A stretch of DNA of 64,000 bases from JAPOUP01 sp026708635 (GTDB lineage: Bacteria > Pseudomonadota > Alphaproteobacteria > Rhodobacterales > Rhodobacteraceae). The notes beneath the pieces are model-generated. The model did no database searches, was not told the DNA's origin, and saw only the letters and a list, made by a program, of their open reading frames with translations. How positions within the stretch are numbered: the first letter of the stretch is position 1; each line of letters begins with the position of its first letter. Both the position numbers and the translations under genes were made by a program. The DNA is taken from contig OZ241336.1 in the NCBI GenBank assembly GCA_965200115.1, positions 1,612,001 to 1,676,000 of the forward strand. The letters run 5' to 3'. Below are positions 26,222 to 35,307 of this stretch, one piece after another.

Positions 26222-27850
26222 TCAGGAGCCATCCAGGTCGGTTGACGTCGAAAGCGTTCGCGGGTCGAGCCGCAGCTCCACCAATGACAGTCGACCGGAC
26301 ATGCGCGCCCGCTCGAATGCCGCCGGAAACTCCGCGCCGTTCTCAACGGTTTCTCCATGGCCACCGTAAGCCCTCGCAAGCGCGGCGAAGTCGGGATTCT
26401 CGAGATCGGTCCCCGATGTCCGTCCGGGATAGGCGCGTTCCTGATGCATCCGTATCGTACCGTAACGTCCGTTGTTACAGACCAGAACGATCGGGGCCAC
26501 GCCATACTGCCTGGCCGTGGACATCTCGTTGAGGGTCATCTGAAAACAGCCGTCTCCGGCGAAACAGACAACCAGCCGGTCAGGGTGACGCAGGGCGGCC
26601 GCCACCGCCGCGGGAAATCCCGTGCCCATCGCTCCCGATGTCGGGGCCAACTGCGTGCCATATCTCTTGTAGACAAAGTATCGGTGCACGAATGCCGCGT
26701 AATTCCCCGCGCCATTGGTGACGATGGCGTCTTCTGGAAGCGTGTCGCTTAGCCAGCGCACGACCTCTTCAAGCTTAACCGACCCCGGCGTTTCCCGAGG
26801 CTGGCTCCACGCCTCATACTCTCCGCGGCCGCTCCGAACCCATTCGGTCCAGTCACCGACTTTTGGGGATCGAACGAGACGGGCAACCATTTCGGGCGCT
26901 CGCGCCGTAACGCAGAGATCGGTCCTGTAGACCGAGCCGGGAAGATCGGGATCGGGATGAACGTGCAGGATCGATTTGTCGGGTGCGGCGGGATCGACCA
27001 GTTCGTATCCACCGGTCATGATGTCTCCCAAACGGGCGCCAAGCACCAGCAGGCAATCCGAGTTTCGCAGCCTTCGCGCCAGCGCCGGGTTCATTCCAGC
27101 ACCAAGGTCGCCAATGTAGTTTCCCGAGCGGTTATCCATTAGGTCCTGCCGGCGGAACGGTGTCACAACCGGCAGGCCCTGCCGATCGGCGAAACCCCGC
27201 AGCATGGCGCAGCTCTCACCGTTCCACCCCACCCCTCCGGCGACTAGCAGCGGTCGTTCGGCGTGAGCCAGTTTTTCCAGAAGAAGCCGGGCGTCCTCAT
27301 CGCAGGCCCTGGAAAGAGGCTGGGCCGTTGGGGCGAGAACGGGAACATCCGCCCGCTCGGACAGCATGTCTTCCGGCAGGGCCAGGACAACCGGCCCGGG
27401 ACGTCCCGACATCGCGACGTGAAATGCCCTGTTGACATATTCCGGTATGCGCTCCGTCTGGTCGATTTCGGCGGCCCACTTCGCGATGGGTCCGAAAAAC
27501 GCGCGGAAATCGACCTCCTGGAACGCTTCCCTGTCACGGTGTCCGCGCGCGATCTGGCCAACAAACAGGATCATTGGCGTTGAGTCCTGCCGGGCAACGT
27601 GCACGCCCGAAGACGCGTTTGTCGCCCCGGGGCCCCGTGTTACAAACGCGATTCCGGGCCGTCCGGTCATCTTTCCGGTCGCCTCGGCCATCATCGCCGC
27701 CCCGCCTTCATGTCGACAGACGACGTTCTGGATGCCACTGTCAAACAGCGCGTCAAGAACCGCCAGAAAGCTCTCGCCGGGAACCGAAAATACCCGGGAA
27801 ACGTCCTGTGCCCTTAGCTGGTCCACAAGAATCCGTCCGCCGTGTCTCAT
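26222..27850 (-). CDS. Thiamine diphosphate-dependent enzyme, acetolactate synthase large-subunit family
   Basis: 542 residues with three-domain ThDP architecture. The catalytic Glu is in VVCRHEGGAAMMAEATGKMTGRPGIAFVTRGPGATN, and the ThDP-Mg motif is GDGCFQMTLNEMSTARQYGVAPIVLVCNN near 430-460. No small subunit (ilvH) follows, so it need not make acetolactate; benzoylformate-, sulfopyruvate- or oxalyl-CoA-decarboxylase-like roles are possible. A single minus-strand gene, divergent from the FMN reductase at 27972. Substrate unknown. Confidence 0.82.
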   Translation of the reverse strand: MRHGGRILVDQLRAQDVSRVFSVPGESFLAVLDALFDSGIQNVVCRHEGGAAMMAEATGKMTGRPGIAFVTRGPGATNASSGVHVARQDSTPMILFVGQIARGHRDREAFQEVDFRAFFGPIAKWAAEIDQTERIPEYVNRAFHVAMSGRPGPVVLALPEDMLSERADVPVLAPTAQPLSRACDEDARLLLEKLAHAERPLLVAGGVGWNGESCAMLRGFADRQGLPVVTPFRRQDLMDNRSGNYIGDLGAGMNPALARRLRNSDCLLVLGARLGDIMTGGYELVDPAAPDKSILHVHPDPDLPGSVYRTDLCVTARAPEMVARLVRSPKVGDWTEWVRSGRGEYEAWSQPRETPGSVKLEEVVRWLSDTLPEDAIVTNGAGNYAAFVHRYFVYKRYGTQLAPTSGAMGTGFPAAVAAALRHPDRLVVCFAGDGCFQMTLNEMSTARQYGVAPIVLVCNNGRYGTIRMHQERAYPGRTSGTDLENPDFAALARAYGGHGETVENGAEFPAAFERARMSGRLSLVELRLDPRTLSTSTDLDGS

Positions 27851-27971
27851 TAACCGTAGACTCCCGATCGACGCGGTTCATAGAATTCCACCGGGATGAC
27901 GGGACCGCAAGACCTTGCGCCACGCCTCCGGTCCCCTAAGTACGGAAGAGGGTTTTCACTGGGTTGCGGCG

Positions 27972-28520
27972 ATGCATCGACTGCTCGGAATTTCGGGTTC
28001 GCTCAGGAGGGACGCCACCAACCGTAAGCTGGTCAGGGAGGCGGCGAGATTGTACGGTGAGGCCGAGTACGCCGAAGCCGACATTCGCCTGCCCCTTTAC
28101 GACGGCGACATCGAGGAAGGGTTGGGCATCCCCGAGGAAGTGCGGGGGCTTGCGGAACGGATCGCCGCATCGGACGCGATCCTCATCGCGGCTCCTGAAT
28201 ACAACAAGTCTATCTCCGGTTCCCTCAAGAACGCGTTGGACTGGGTAAGTCGGGTCGATGACAATCCATGGAAGGACAGACCTGTGGCGGTGATGTCAGC
28301 CGCGGCGGGGCGCGGCGGCGGCGAAGTGGCGCAGTACGCCGTGCGCCAGGCCCTTCAGGCTTTCCGCCCGCGCATCGTTATTGGCGCCCCGGTAATGGTC
28401 GCCGCGGCCCATAGCGAATTCGACGGGGATGGACACCTGACGTCGAAAAGCTATATCGAGGCCCTTACGCAGCTGATGGCGGCCCTGCGCGCCGAGGTCG
28501 AGCTTCTCGGAAGGCGCTGA
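27972..28520 (+). CDS. NAD(P)H-dependent FMN reductase family protein
   Basis: About 182 residues, flavodoxin-like. Phosphate loop GISGSLRRDATNRKLV at the N terminus; PEYNKSISGSLKNALDWVSR in the middle is the family signature; AAAGRGGGEVAQYAVRQAL follows. Such enzymes reduce quinones, azo dyes or chromate using FMN. ATG 27972 is preferred to an upstream in-frame start because it abuts the HRLLGISGS strand. Confidence 0.88.
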   Translation: MHRLLGISGSLRRDATNRKLVREAARLYGEAEYAEADIRLPLYDGDIEEGLGIPEEVRGLAERIAASDAILIAAPEYNKSISGSLKNALDWVSRVDDNPWKDRPVAVMSAAAGRGGGEVAQYAVRQALQAFRPRIVIGAPVMVAAAHSEFDGDGHLTSKSYIEALTQLMAALRAEVELLGRR

Positions 28521-28541
28521 AATACCGGGCTCCCGCCCAGC

Positions 28542-29411
28542 CTACCTACGCACCAGCTGTTCATACGATCCCGCTATATCACGTGTCAGCGCCCCAACCT
28601 CAAACGAGAAATCGCCAACCTGTCCGACCGGCGTCACCTCGGCCGCGGTTCCCGTCAGCCAGCACTGCTGGAAGCTCTCAAGCTCCTGCGGTTCTATGTG
28701 GCGCTCGTGCACCCTGATGCCGCGGTCGCTGAGCAGGCCGATGACGGTCTGTCGGGTCAGGCCGTTCAGGAAGCAGTCCGGCTTCGGAGTATGGACCTCA
28801 CCGTCCCGAACGAAAAAGATGTTGGCGCCAGTGGCCTCGGCCACGAAACCACGGTGATCCAGCATCATGGCGTCCGAACAGCCTTTCGCCTCGGCTTCGT
28901 GTTTGGACATGGTGCAGATCATGTATAGTCCGGCGGCCTTGGCGAAACATGGAGCGGATTCGGGCGAAGGCCGCTTCCACTTGGAAACGTCAAGCTTTGC
29001 CCCTCTCATCTTGGCGTCGCCATAATAGGCGCCCCACTCCCACGCGGCTATTGCCATACGCACCGGATTTTTCGCGGAAGCGACACCCATATCCTCGCCG
29101 GCGCCCCGCCAGGCGACCGCCCGGACATAAGCGTCCGTCAGGCCGTTTCTGGAAAGTACTTCGTACTTCGCGGTTTCGATCTCGTCGACCGTGTGGGGAA
29201 TGGGCATGTCGATGGCCTTACCCGAGCAGATCAGCCGCTCGGAATGCCTGCGGCTCAGAAAAATCCTGCCGCCATACGCGCGCTCCCCCTCGAATACCGC
29301 GCTGGCGTAGTGCATCGCGTGTGTCAGTAAATGTACATTCGCGCTGCGCCACGGCACAAACTGCCCGTCAAGCCAGATCCAGCCATCGCGATCGTCGTAT
29401 CCTACACCCAT
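28542..29411 (-). CDS. ilvE: Branched-chain amino acid aminotransferase
   Basis: PLP fold-type IV transaminase of about 289 residues that performs the last step in leucine, isoleucine and valine synthesis. It has WLDGQFVPWRSANVHLLTHAMHYASAVFEGERAY at the start, the PLP lysine in CFAKAAGLYMIC, and the cofactor-binding VAEATGANIFFV. ATG 29411 has an AGGGA site upstream. It is divergent from petP, a conserved alphaproteobacterial arrangement. Confidence 0.93.
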   Translation of the reverse strand: MGVGYDDRDGWIWLDGQFVPWRSANVHLLTHAMHYASAVFEGERAYGGRIFLSRRHSERLICSGKAIDMPIPHTVDEIETAKYEVLSRNGLTDAYVRAVAWRGAGEDMGVASAKNPVRMAIAAWEWGAYYGDAKMRGAKLDVSKWKRPSPESAPCFAKAAGLYMICTMSKHEAEAKGCSDAMMLDHRGFVAEATGANIFFVRDGEVHTPKPDCFLNGLTRQTVIGLLSDRGIRVHERHIEPQELESFQQCWLTGTAAEVTPVGQVGDFSFEVGALTRDIAGSYEQLVRR

Positions 29412-29530
29412 GGGACCGTTCCCTGTCTTTGGGGCATTCGGCCCCGGTACCGGATTGCCGCGCATATAGTGGCCATTTGGGACACATGGTGGCGCTTAAC
29501 CGGCGAATCGGTACCCAATGGGTCTTGGAA

Positions 29531-29565
29531 TGTCAACAAGACTGACATAATATCGGCTGGATATT
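29531..29565. promoter_or_regulatory. Paired inverted repeats between ilvE and petP (candidate PetP or PetR operator)
   Basis: Two dyads follow each other: TGTCA-N7-TGACA at 29531-29547 and AATATC-N5-GATATT at 29549-29565. The second is a perfect 6-bp palindrome with MarR-like spacing, 26 bases before the petP ATG. The first resembles a CrtJ box but has 11, not 12, bases between TGT and ACA. Confidence 0.5.
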
Positions 29566-29591
29566 GGGTGGCCTGAATCTGGAACTTAGCG

Positions 29592-30098
29592 ATGGCGGAA
29601 AGTGGATCTGTGGGCCCTGGCGGCGAAAGGCTGCTCTACTTGACGGACGAGCAGCTGAGAAAGGGCATAGAGGCTATGTTCTTCGCCTATCGCGGGTTTA
29701 CGTCTGACCCGGACCGCATTCTGTCGGATCAGGGCTACGGAAGGGCACATCATCGCGCCATGCATTTCATCAACCGCAGTCCGGGGATTACCGTAAATGA
29801 TCTCCTCAATACGCTTGGCGTAACGAAGCAGTCACTCAACAGAGTGCTGCGCACCATGATCGCGGACGGCCTGGTCGAGAGCCGCGTGGGCTGTGGGGAC
29901 AGGCGTAAGCGCAACCTTTATCTCACCGAGCGGGGGATGGCGCTTGAGGCCGACCTCTCATTCGTGCAGCGTGCGCGGATGCGGGCGGCTTACAGGCGGG
30001 CGGGGCCCGAAGCGGTGGCCGGGTTTCGAACCGTTCTGGAAGCGATGATGGATCCCGAGGTACTTGTTCGTTACAACGCGATGAAGGCCAAAGGCTGA
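29592..30098 (+). CDS. petP: MarR-family regulator PetP
   Basis: 168 residues with a winged-helix domain: GYGRAHHRAMHFINRSPGITVNDLLNTLGVTKQSLNRVLRTMIADGLVESRVGCGDRRKRNLYLTERG in order, split here only for description. In Rhodobacter capsulatus petP and petR form an operon needed for cytochrome bc1 expression. The TGA overlaps the petR ATG by one base. Name is given by synteny (next to ilvE and petR) and fold. Confidence 0.85.
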   Translation: MAESGSVGPGGERLLYLTDEQLRKGIEAMFFAYRGFTSDPDRILSDQGYGRAHHRAMHFINRSPGITVNDLLNTLGVTKQSLNRVLRTMIADGLVESRVGCGDRRKRNLYLTERGMALEADLSFVQRARMRAAYRRAGPEAVAGFRTVLEAMMDPEVLVRYNAMKAKG

Positions 30099-30805
30099 TG
30101 AGTGACCTGCCCGACCCCCATCTTCTCGTCGTCGATGATGATGAGCGCATCAGGGGACTTCTACAGAAATATCTGATTCGAAATGGGTTCCTGGCGACCG
30201 CGACTCGGGATGCGACACATGCGCGACGGGTGCTCTCCGGGCTCGAGTTCGACCTGATCGTCCTCGACGTAATGATGCCGGGTGAGGATGGCGTGAGCCT
30301 GATGCGGAGCCTGCGCGAGAACGGCATAACCACGCCGATCCTGCTTTTGACGGCGAAAGCCGAGATCGAGGATCGAATCAGTGGCCTGGAGGCCGGCGCC
30401 GACGATTACCTCGCCAAACCATTCGAACCCAAAGAGCTTCTTCTGCGTATCAACGCTATCCTGCGCCGCGCTCCGGTCACGCAGGTCGCTCCGGAGACGC
30501 CCAAGTTCCTGACACTCGGGCCGATCCGTTACGATATGGAGCGTGGAGAGATCTGGCGCGGCGGCAGTCTCGTCAGGCTGACCGCGACGGAATCCCTTCT
30601 GATGAAGATATTCAGCGCCGCGCCCCGGGAGCCCCTAAGCCGGACGAAGCTTGTCGAGAAACTCGGGCGTGACCGCGGGCAGGCGCAGGAGCGGGCGGTG
30701 GATGTCCAAATCACGCGGCTCAGGCGGAAGATTGAACAGGATCCCAGGCAGCCGCGCTATCTTCAGACCATACGTGGCGCGGGTTACATGTTGGTGCCCG
30801 ACTGA
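30098..30805 (+). CDS. petR: OmpR-family response regulator PetR
   Basis: 235 residues. Receiver domain with acidic pocket VVDDDER, phospho-acceptor Asp57 in DLIVLDVMMPGEDG and conserved Lys in DDYLAKPFEP. C-terminal winged-helix domain ends AVDVQITRLRRKIEQDPRQPRYLQTIRGAGYMLVPD, as in OmpR/PhoB. There is no histidine kinase gene next to it, as for R. capsulatus petR. Coupled to petP. Confidence 0.9.
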   Translation: MSDLPDPHLLVVDDDERIRGLLQKYLIRNGFLATATRDATHARRVLSGLEFDLIVLDVMMPGEDGVSLMRSLRENGITTPILLLTAKAEIEDRISGLEAGADDYLAKPFEPKELLLRINAILRRAPVTQVAPETPKFLTLGPIRYDMERGEIWRGGSLVRLTATESLLMKIFSAAPREPLSRTKLVEKLGRDRGQAQERAVDVQITRLRRKIEQDPRQPRYLQTIRGAGYMLVPD

Positions 30806-31049
30806 TCCTCACGACCGATCCCGGGCGGTAAGTCCGGTTCCGTTGACGGACGACGCGGTGTTGTAAAGGAAATTCGGCGCGCGGAAAGCGGGAGAGGGTT
30901 GGGACCACGGCCTCCGCTGGAATATGTCAGCGCCAGACCCGGCCTCGCGGAGGATTCGGACGCCGAAAAATGCGAACGGGATAGCGCCGCACCGGACATT
31001 CGGACATCATTCACTTGTTTCCGTCACTGATATCCGCTTTCATAACGCG

Positions 31050-31985
31050 ATGACGACTTTACTGTTCACGCATCCCTCGAGCCTAGACCATATCACCCCT
31101 GCCGGCCATCCCGAGCGTGTCGCCCGCTACGAGGCCATAATGTCATCGCTTGCGGCCGATCGATTTATCCGGCTCAGTCGCCGGGAAGCTCCAATCTGCC
31201 CGAATTCGGAGCTTCTTAGATGTCACCCCGAGGATTACGTGACCCGGATCGAAGGGGCGATTCCGGCGAGCGGAAACCGAGCCCTCGATCCGGATACCCA
31301 TGTATCGCCCAAGTCACTGGAAGCCGCGCTGCGTGGCGTTGGTGGCTGCTGCGCCGCCGTCGACGCGGTTCTCGAGGGTGGGGCGAAAAACGCGTTTGTC
31401 GCCATGCGTCCCCCCGGCCACCACGCCGAGAGGGAGCGGGCGATGGGATTCTGCCTGTTCGGCAACGTCGCGATAGCGGCGATGCGCGCCCTGGATCAGC
31501 ATGGTGTCGGAAAGGTTACGGTGGTCGATTTCGACGTTCATCACGGCAACGGCACCCAAGACCTGCTTTGGCACGAGAAGCGGGCGCTGTTCTGCTCGAC
31601 ACACCAGATGCCGCTCTATCCGGGGACCGGCGCGGCGGGTGAGCGCGGCGCGCACGGCAACGTACTGAACGTTCCACTTGATCCGATGACCGGGGGAGCG
31701 GAGATGCGGCGGGCGTACAGCGAATTGATTCTGCCTGCGATCAGGGAATTTGATCCCGAACTGATACTTGTATCGGCTGGATTTGACGCCCATAGAGACG
31801 ATCCGTTGGCCAGTCTTCAATGGTTAGAAGAGGACTTCGCCTGGGTGACGGAGAGGCTCTGCGAAGTGGCCGATGATGTGTGTGGCGGTCGCCTCGTGTC
31901 AACATTGGAAGGCGGTTACGACCTCGACGCGCTCTCCGCCAGCGTGGCCACTCATATGGATATTCTAATGGCGTCGGCGGAGTGA
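31050..31985 (+). CDS. Histone deacetylase family protein (acetylpolyamine/acetyl-lysine deacetylase type)
   Basis: About 311 residues, zinc-dependent. Active-site motifs: MRPPGHHAERERAMGFCLFGNVAIAA (tandem His), VVDFDVHHGNGTQDL (zinc Asp/His), LVSAGFDAHRDDPL (zinc Asp), and EGGYD. Bacterial members remove acetyl groups from polyamines or proteins. In many Alphaproteobacteria this gene precedes xseB-ispA-dxs, as here. ATG 31050 leads into TLLFTHPSSLDHITPAGHPER, the typical N terminus. Confidence 0.9.
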   Translation: MTTLLFTHPSSLDHITPAGHPERVARYEAIMSSLAADRFIRLSRREAPICPNSELLRCHPEDYVTRIEGAIPASGNRALDPDTHVSPKSLEAALRGVGGCCAAVDAVLEGGAKNAFVAMRPPGHHAERERAMGFCLFGNVAIAAMRALDQHGVGKVTVVDFDVHHGNGTQDLLWHEKRALFCSTHQMPLYPGTGAAGERGAHGNVLNVPLDPMTGGAEMRRAYSELILPAIREFDPELILVSAGFDAHRDDPLASLQWLEEDFAWVTERLCEVADDVCGGRLVSTLEGGYDLDALSASVATHMDILMASAE

Positions 31986-32195
31986 CGCCCTTTGATCGGG
32001 CGCGCATCGCCTTCGCGGGGGTGACGCGCCAAGCGTCTCGTATCGCGTATCGACGGATGCGATTCCCTAAAATGGAACGGTCGAATTCACCTTATGATCA
32101 CGGGAATGCTTGGCATTTGCTCTGAAGTGTGGTTATTTGACGCGGCTAGCGTAGCGAATCCGCGAACGCACCCAAGGATCTGGATTGGGGTTGGT

Positions 32196-32438
32196 ATGAG
32201 CGACAGGCCGGTCAGGGAACTGAGTTTCGAAGAGGCGATGCAGGAGCTCGAGTCCGTTGTCCGGCATCTGGAGTCGGGCGAGGTCGAGCTTGAGGCTTCG
32301 ATCCAGCTATACGAACGCGGCGCGGCGCTCAAGAAGCGGTGCGAGGAAAAGCTCAGGGAAGCTGAGGAGAAAATCGCCGCGATCACCCTGAACGAGCGGG
32401 GCGAGCCCAAAGGAACGGGCCCGATCGACGATCCGTGA
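32196..32438 (+). CDS. xseB: Exodeoxyribonuclease VII small subunit
   Basis: 80 residues with the XseB core LSFEEAMQELESVVRHLESGEVELEASIQLYERGAALKKRCEEKL, read in two halves. Forms a complex with XseA (not in window) to degrade single-stranded DNA. ATG at 32196; the stop overlaps the GTG of ispA, so the genes are coupled. Confidence 0.93.
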   Translation: MSDRPVRELSFEEAMQELESVVRHLESGEVELEASIQLYERGAALKKRCEEKLREAEEKIAAITLNERGEPKGTGPIDDP

Positions 32439-33304
32439 GTTTCCGGTCCGCGCTCGATAAGGCGTTTGACATAACGCAGGGGCTTCTCGTCAAGGCGATC
32501 AATTCGCAGGCTCCGACCCCTCTCGTTGAACCGATGCTGCACGCCGTTGCGGGCGGAAAAGGCCTGCGCGGCTTTCTGGTCCAGAAAAGCGCGGAGCTTT
32601 ACGGTGTTGGCCATGACCGTTCGGCAAGGGCGGCCGCGGCCGTGGAGGCGATTCACGCCTACTCTTTGGTTCACGATGATCTGCCGTGCATGGACGATGA
32701 CGACCAGCGACGTGGACAGCCGACCGTTCATGTGAAGTGGGGCGAAGCGGTTGCCGTTCTGACAGGTGATTCGCTCCAGTCCCTGGCGTTCGAGCTTCTT
32801 TCGGACGAGGCGGTTGGCAATACCGACACGCGACTGGAATTGATCGAGTCGCTTTCCGTCAGCGCGGGCGCCAGGGGCATGGTGCGTGGACAGGCGCTCG
32901 ACATCGCCGCGGAGACGGCGGAACGGCCTTTGACGCTTGAGGAGATCACCGAGCTCCAGATGGCAAAGACCGGCGCGCTGTTTGAATGGTCGTGCACCGC
33001 CGGAGCGATTCTCGCGGGCGAGGGACCTGAGCCAATGCGGAAATTCGCGCGCCCGCTCGGTCTCGCTTTCCAGATCGCCGACGATATCATCGATGCGGAA
33101 GGCGATACCGAATTGGCGGGTAAGAGGCTGCGCAAGGACGCCGCCGCCGGAAAGGCGACATTCGTGTCACTTCTGGGACTTGAGGGCGCCAGGGCACGCA
33201 CCAAAGAGCTGGTGGACGAAGCGGAGGCCGCGCTGGCCCCGTTTGGCGCGAAGGCGGAGAACCTGCGGCAGGCCGCGCGGTTCGCTGTCGAGCGTCGGAT
33301 GTGA
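32435..33304 (+). CDS. ispA: Polyprenyl (farnesyl) diphosphate synthase
   Basis: 289 residues starting with GTG overlapping xseB. First Asp-rich motif in HAYSLVHDDLPCMDDDD with the following RRGQPTVHVKWGEA; second in LAFQIADDIIDAEGD. The aromatic residue five positions before the first motif (Tyr) favours farnesyl diphosphate as product, the IspA pattern. Feeds quinones, hopanoids and, after elongation, carotenoids. dxs follows after 23 bases. Confidence 0.93.
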   Translation: MSFRSALDKAFDITQGLLVKAINSQAPTPLVEPMLHAVAGGKGLRGFLVQKSAELYGVGHDRSARAAAAVEAIHAYSLVHDDLPCMDDDDQRRGQPTVHVKWGEAVAVLTGDSLQSLAFELLSDEAVGNTDTRLELIESLSVSAGARGMVRGQALDIAAETAERPLTLEEITELQMAKTGALFEWSCTAGAILAGEGPEPMRKFARPLGLAFQIADDIIDAEGDTELAGKRLRKDAAAGKATFVSLLGLEGARARTKELVDEAEAALAPFGAKAENLRQAARFAVERRM

Positions 33305-33327
33305 GGCTGCGGCCCGGGAGAGGAACG

Positions 33328-35256
33328 ATGACAGACCGACCGAAAACCCCGACACTCGATCGGATCGAGCTTCCGTCAGACATCAGGAGCCTATCGGATT
33401 CGGATCTTCGTCGACTTGCGGACGAATTGCGTGCGGAGACCATAAGCGCTGTCAGCGCGACGGGTGGGCATCTGGGAGCCGGACTGGGGGTCGTGGAGCT
33501 CACCGTGGCGCTGCATGCGGTGTTCGACACCCCGCGCGACAGGCTGATCTGGGATGTCAGCCACCAGACCTATCCACACAAAATTCTTACGGGACGGCGA
33601 GACCGTATCAGGACGCTGAGGCAGAAAGGAGGCCTGTCAGGCTTTACCAAACGCAGCGAGAGTCCTTACGATCCCTTCGGTGCGGCGCATTCCTCGACCT
33701 CTATCTCGGCGGCGTTGGGTTTCGCCGTGGCGCGGGATCTCGGCGGTTCGCCGGAGCCGCGTCTCGGCGATGCCATCGCCGTTATAGGAGACGGCGCGAT
33801 GAGCGCCGGGATGGCGTTTGAGGCCATGAACAACGCCGGCGATCTGAACAGGCGGCTCATTGTCATCCTTAACGACAACGAGATGTCGATTGCGCCACCG
33901 GTCGGCGCGTTGTCGTCCTACCTGTCCCGACTTTATTCCGGGGCGCCGTTTCAGGAACTCAAGGCCGCCGCGAAGGGGGCGGTAAGCCTTCTGCCCGAGC
34001 CATTCCAGGAAGGCGCGAGGCGCGCCAAAGAGGCTCTCATGAGCGTCACCGTCGGCGGAACGCTGTTCGAGGAACTTGGATTGTCCTATGTGGGCCCGAT
34101 TGACGGTCATGACCTCGATCAGCTGCTGCCGGTTCTGCGCACGGTGCGTGAGCGCGCGACAGGACCGACGCTTATCCATGTGATCACCACGAAGGGAAAG
34201 GGCTACGCTCCGGCCGAAACCGCGCGCGACCGCGGCCACGGCGTCGGAAAGTTCGATCCTGTAACGGGAAAGGCGAATAAGTCGGCGACGAACGCGCCCA
34301 GCTACACAAACGTCTTCGCCCGAACGTTAGTGGACGAGGCGGCAAGCGATGAAAGGATCGTCGCCGTGACCGCCGCCATGCCGGACGGTACCGGACTGAA
34401 CCTGTTCGCCGAACGCTACCCGAGCCGCTGTTTCGATGTCGGAATTGCCGAACAGCACGGTGTAACTTTTTCAGCCGGACTCGCGGCCGGGGGTATGAGG
34501 CCCTTCTGCGCGATTTATTCAACGTTTCTCCAGCGTGGCTATGACCAGGTGGTACATGACGTCGCGCTGCAGAGGCTGCCGGTTCGTTTCGCCATTGACC
34601 GGGCCGGTTTGGTGGGTGCCGACGGCGCGACCCATGCGGGTGCCTTCGACATCGCGTATCTGTCCAATCTACCGGGTTTTGTGGTGATGGCGGCGGCGGA
34701 CGAAGCCGAGCTTCGTCACATGGTTGCGACCGCGGTGGCTCACGACGACAGTCCCATAGCTTTCAGGTTCCCCAGGGGAGAGGCGGTCGGCGTTGAATTG
34801 CCCGAGCGGGGCGAACGGCTTGAGATCGGCAAGGGCCGTATCGTTCAGCAAGGAGCCGACGTTGCGATACTTTCCTTCGGCGCGCGTCTGAAAGAGGTGT
34901 CGCGTGCCGCTGAATCTCTCTCCGCCAGAGGCATAAAACCCACCGTGGCGGATGCGCGTTTCGCGAAACCGCTGGACCGGGACCTGATATTGCGGCTCGC
35001 TGCCGGGCACGAGGTGCTGATCACGGTCGAGGAAGGTGCGTTGGGAGGCTTCGGCAGCCATGTCGCTCATTTGCTTGCCGAGGAAGGGGTGTTCGATGCG
35101 GGCCTTAAATTCCGGTCAATGGTGTTGCCGGACATATTTATCGATCAGGCCAGCCAGCCCGATATGTATGACGTGGCCCGGATGAACTCCGGCCATATCG
35201 AGGTGAAGGCTCTTGAAGCCTTGGGTATCGCCGATCTGGCGAGCCGCCGCGCCTGA
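33328..35256 (+). CDS. dxs: 1-deoxy-D-xylulose-5-phosphate synthase
   Basis: First enzyme of the MEP pathway, joining pyruvate and glyceraldehyde 3-phosphate with ThDP. 642 residues. ThDP motif GDGAMSAGMAFEAMNNAGD...NDNEMSI; catalytic Glu in VGIAEQHGVTFSAG; pyrimidine-binding domain FAIDRAGLVGADGATHAGAFD. ATG 33328 has a GGGAGAGGA ribosome site; an upstream GTG at 33301 overlaps the ispA stop. Last gene of the HDAC-xseB-ispA-dxs run. Confidence 0.96.
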   Translation: MTDRPKTPTLDRIELPSDIRSLSDSDLRRLADELRAETISAVSATGGHLGAGLGVVELTVALHAVFDTPRDRLIWDVSHQTYPHKILTGRRDRIRTLRQKGGLSGFTKRSESPYDPFGAAHSSTSISAALGFAVARDLGGSPEPRLGDAIAVIGDGAMSAGMAFEAMNNAGDLNRRLIVILNDNEMSIAPPVGALSSYLSRLYSGAPFQELKAAAKGAVSLLPEPFQEGARRAKEALMSVTVGGTLFEELGLSYVGPIDGHDLDQLLPVLRTVRERATGPTLIHVITTKGKGYAPAETARDRGHGVGKFDPVTGKANKSATNAPSYTNVFARTLVDEAASDERIVAVTAAMPDGTGLNLFAERYPSRCFDVGIAEQHGVTFSAGLAAGGMRPFCAIYSTFLQRGYDQVVHDVALQRLPVRFAIDRAGLVGADGATHAGAFDIAYLSNLPGFVVMAAADEAELRHMVATAVAHDDSPIAFRFPRGEAVGVELPERGERLEIGKGRIVQQGADVAILSFGARLKEVSRAAESLSARGIKPTVADARFAKPLDRDLILRLAAGHEVLITVEEGALGGFGSHVAHLLAEEGVFDAGLKFRSMVLPDIFIDQASQPDMYDVARMNSGHIEVKALEALGIADLASRRA

Positions 35257-35307
35257 CGCGCGGGAACGACCATGCCCGTTGGGCCATTACTGGCGGTTGG
35301 ACCGGAT

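Noticed and set aside
29531..29547. CrtJ/PpsR box upstream of petP
   Set aside because: Only 11 bases lie between TGT and ACA, one short of the consensus, so I list it as an unassigned dyad.
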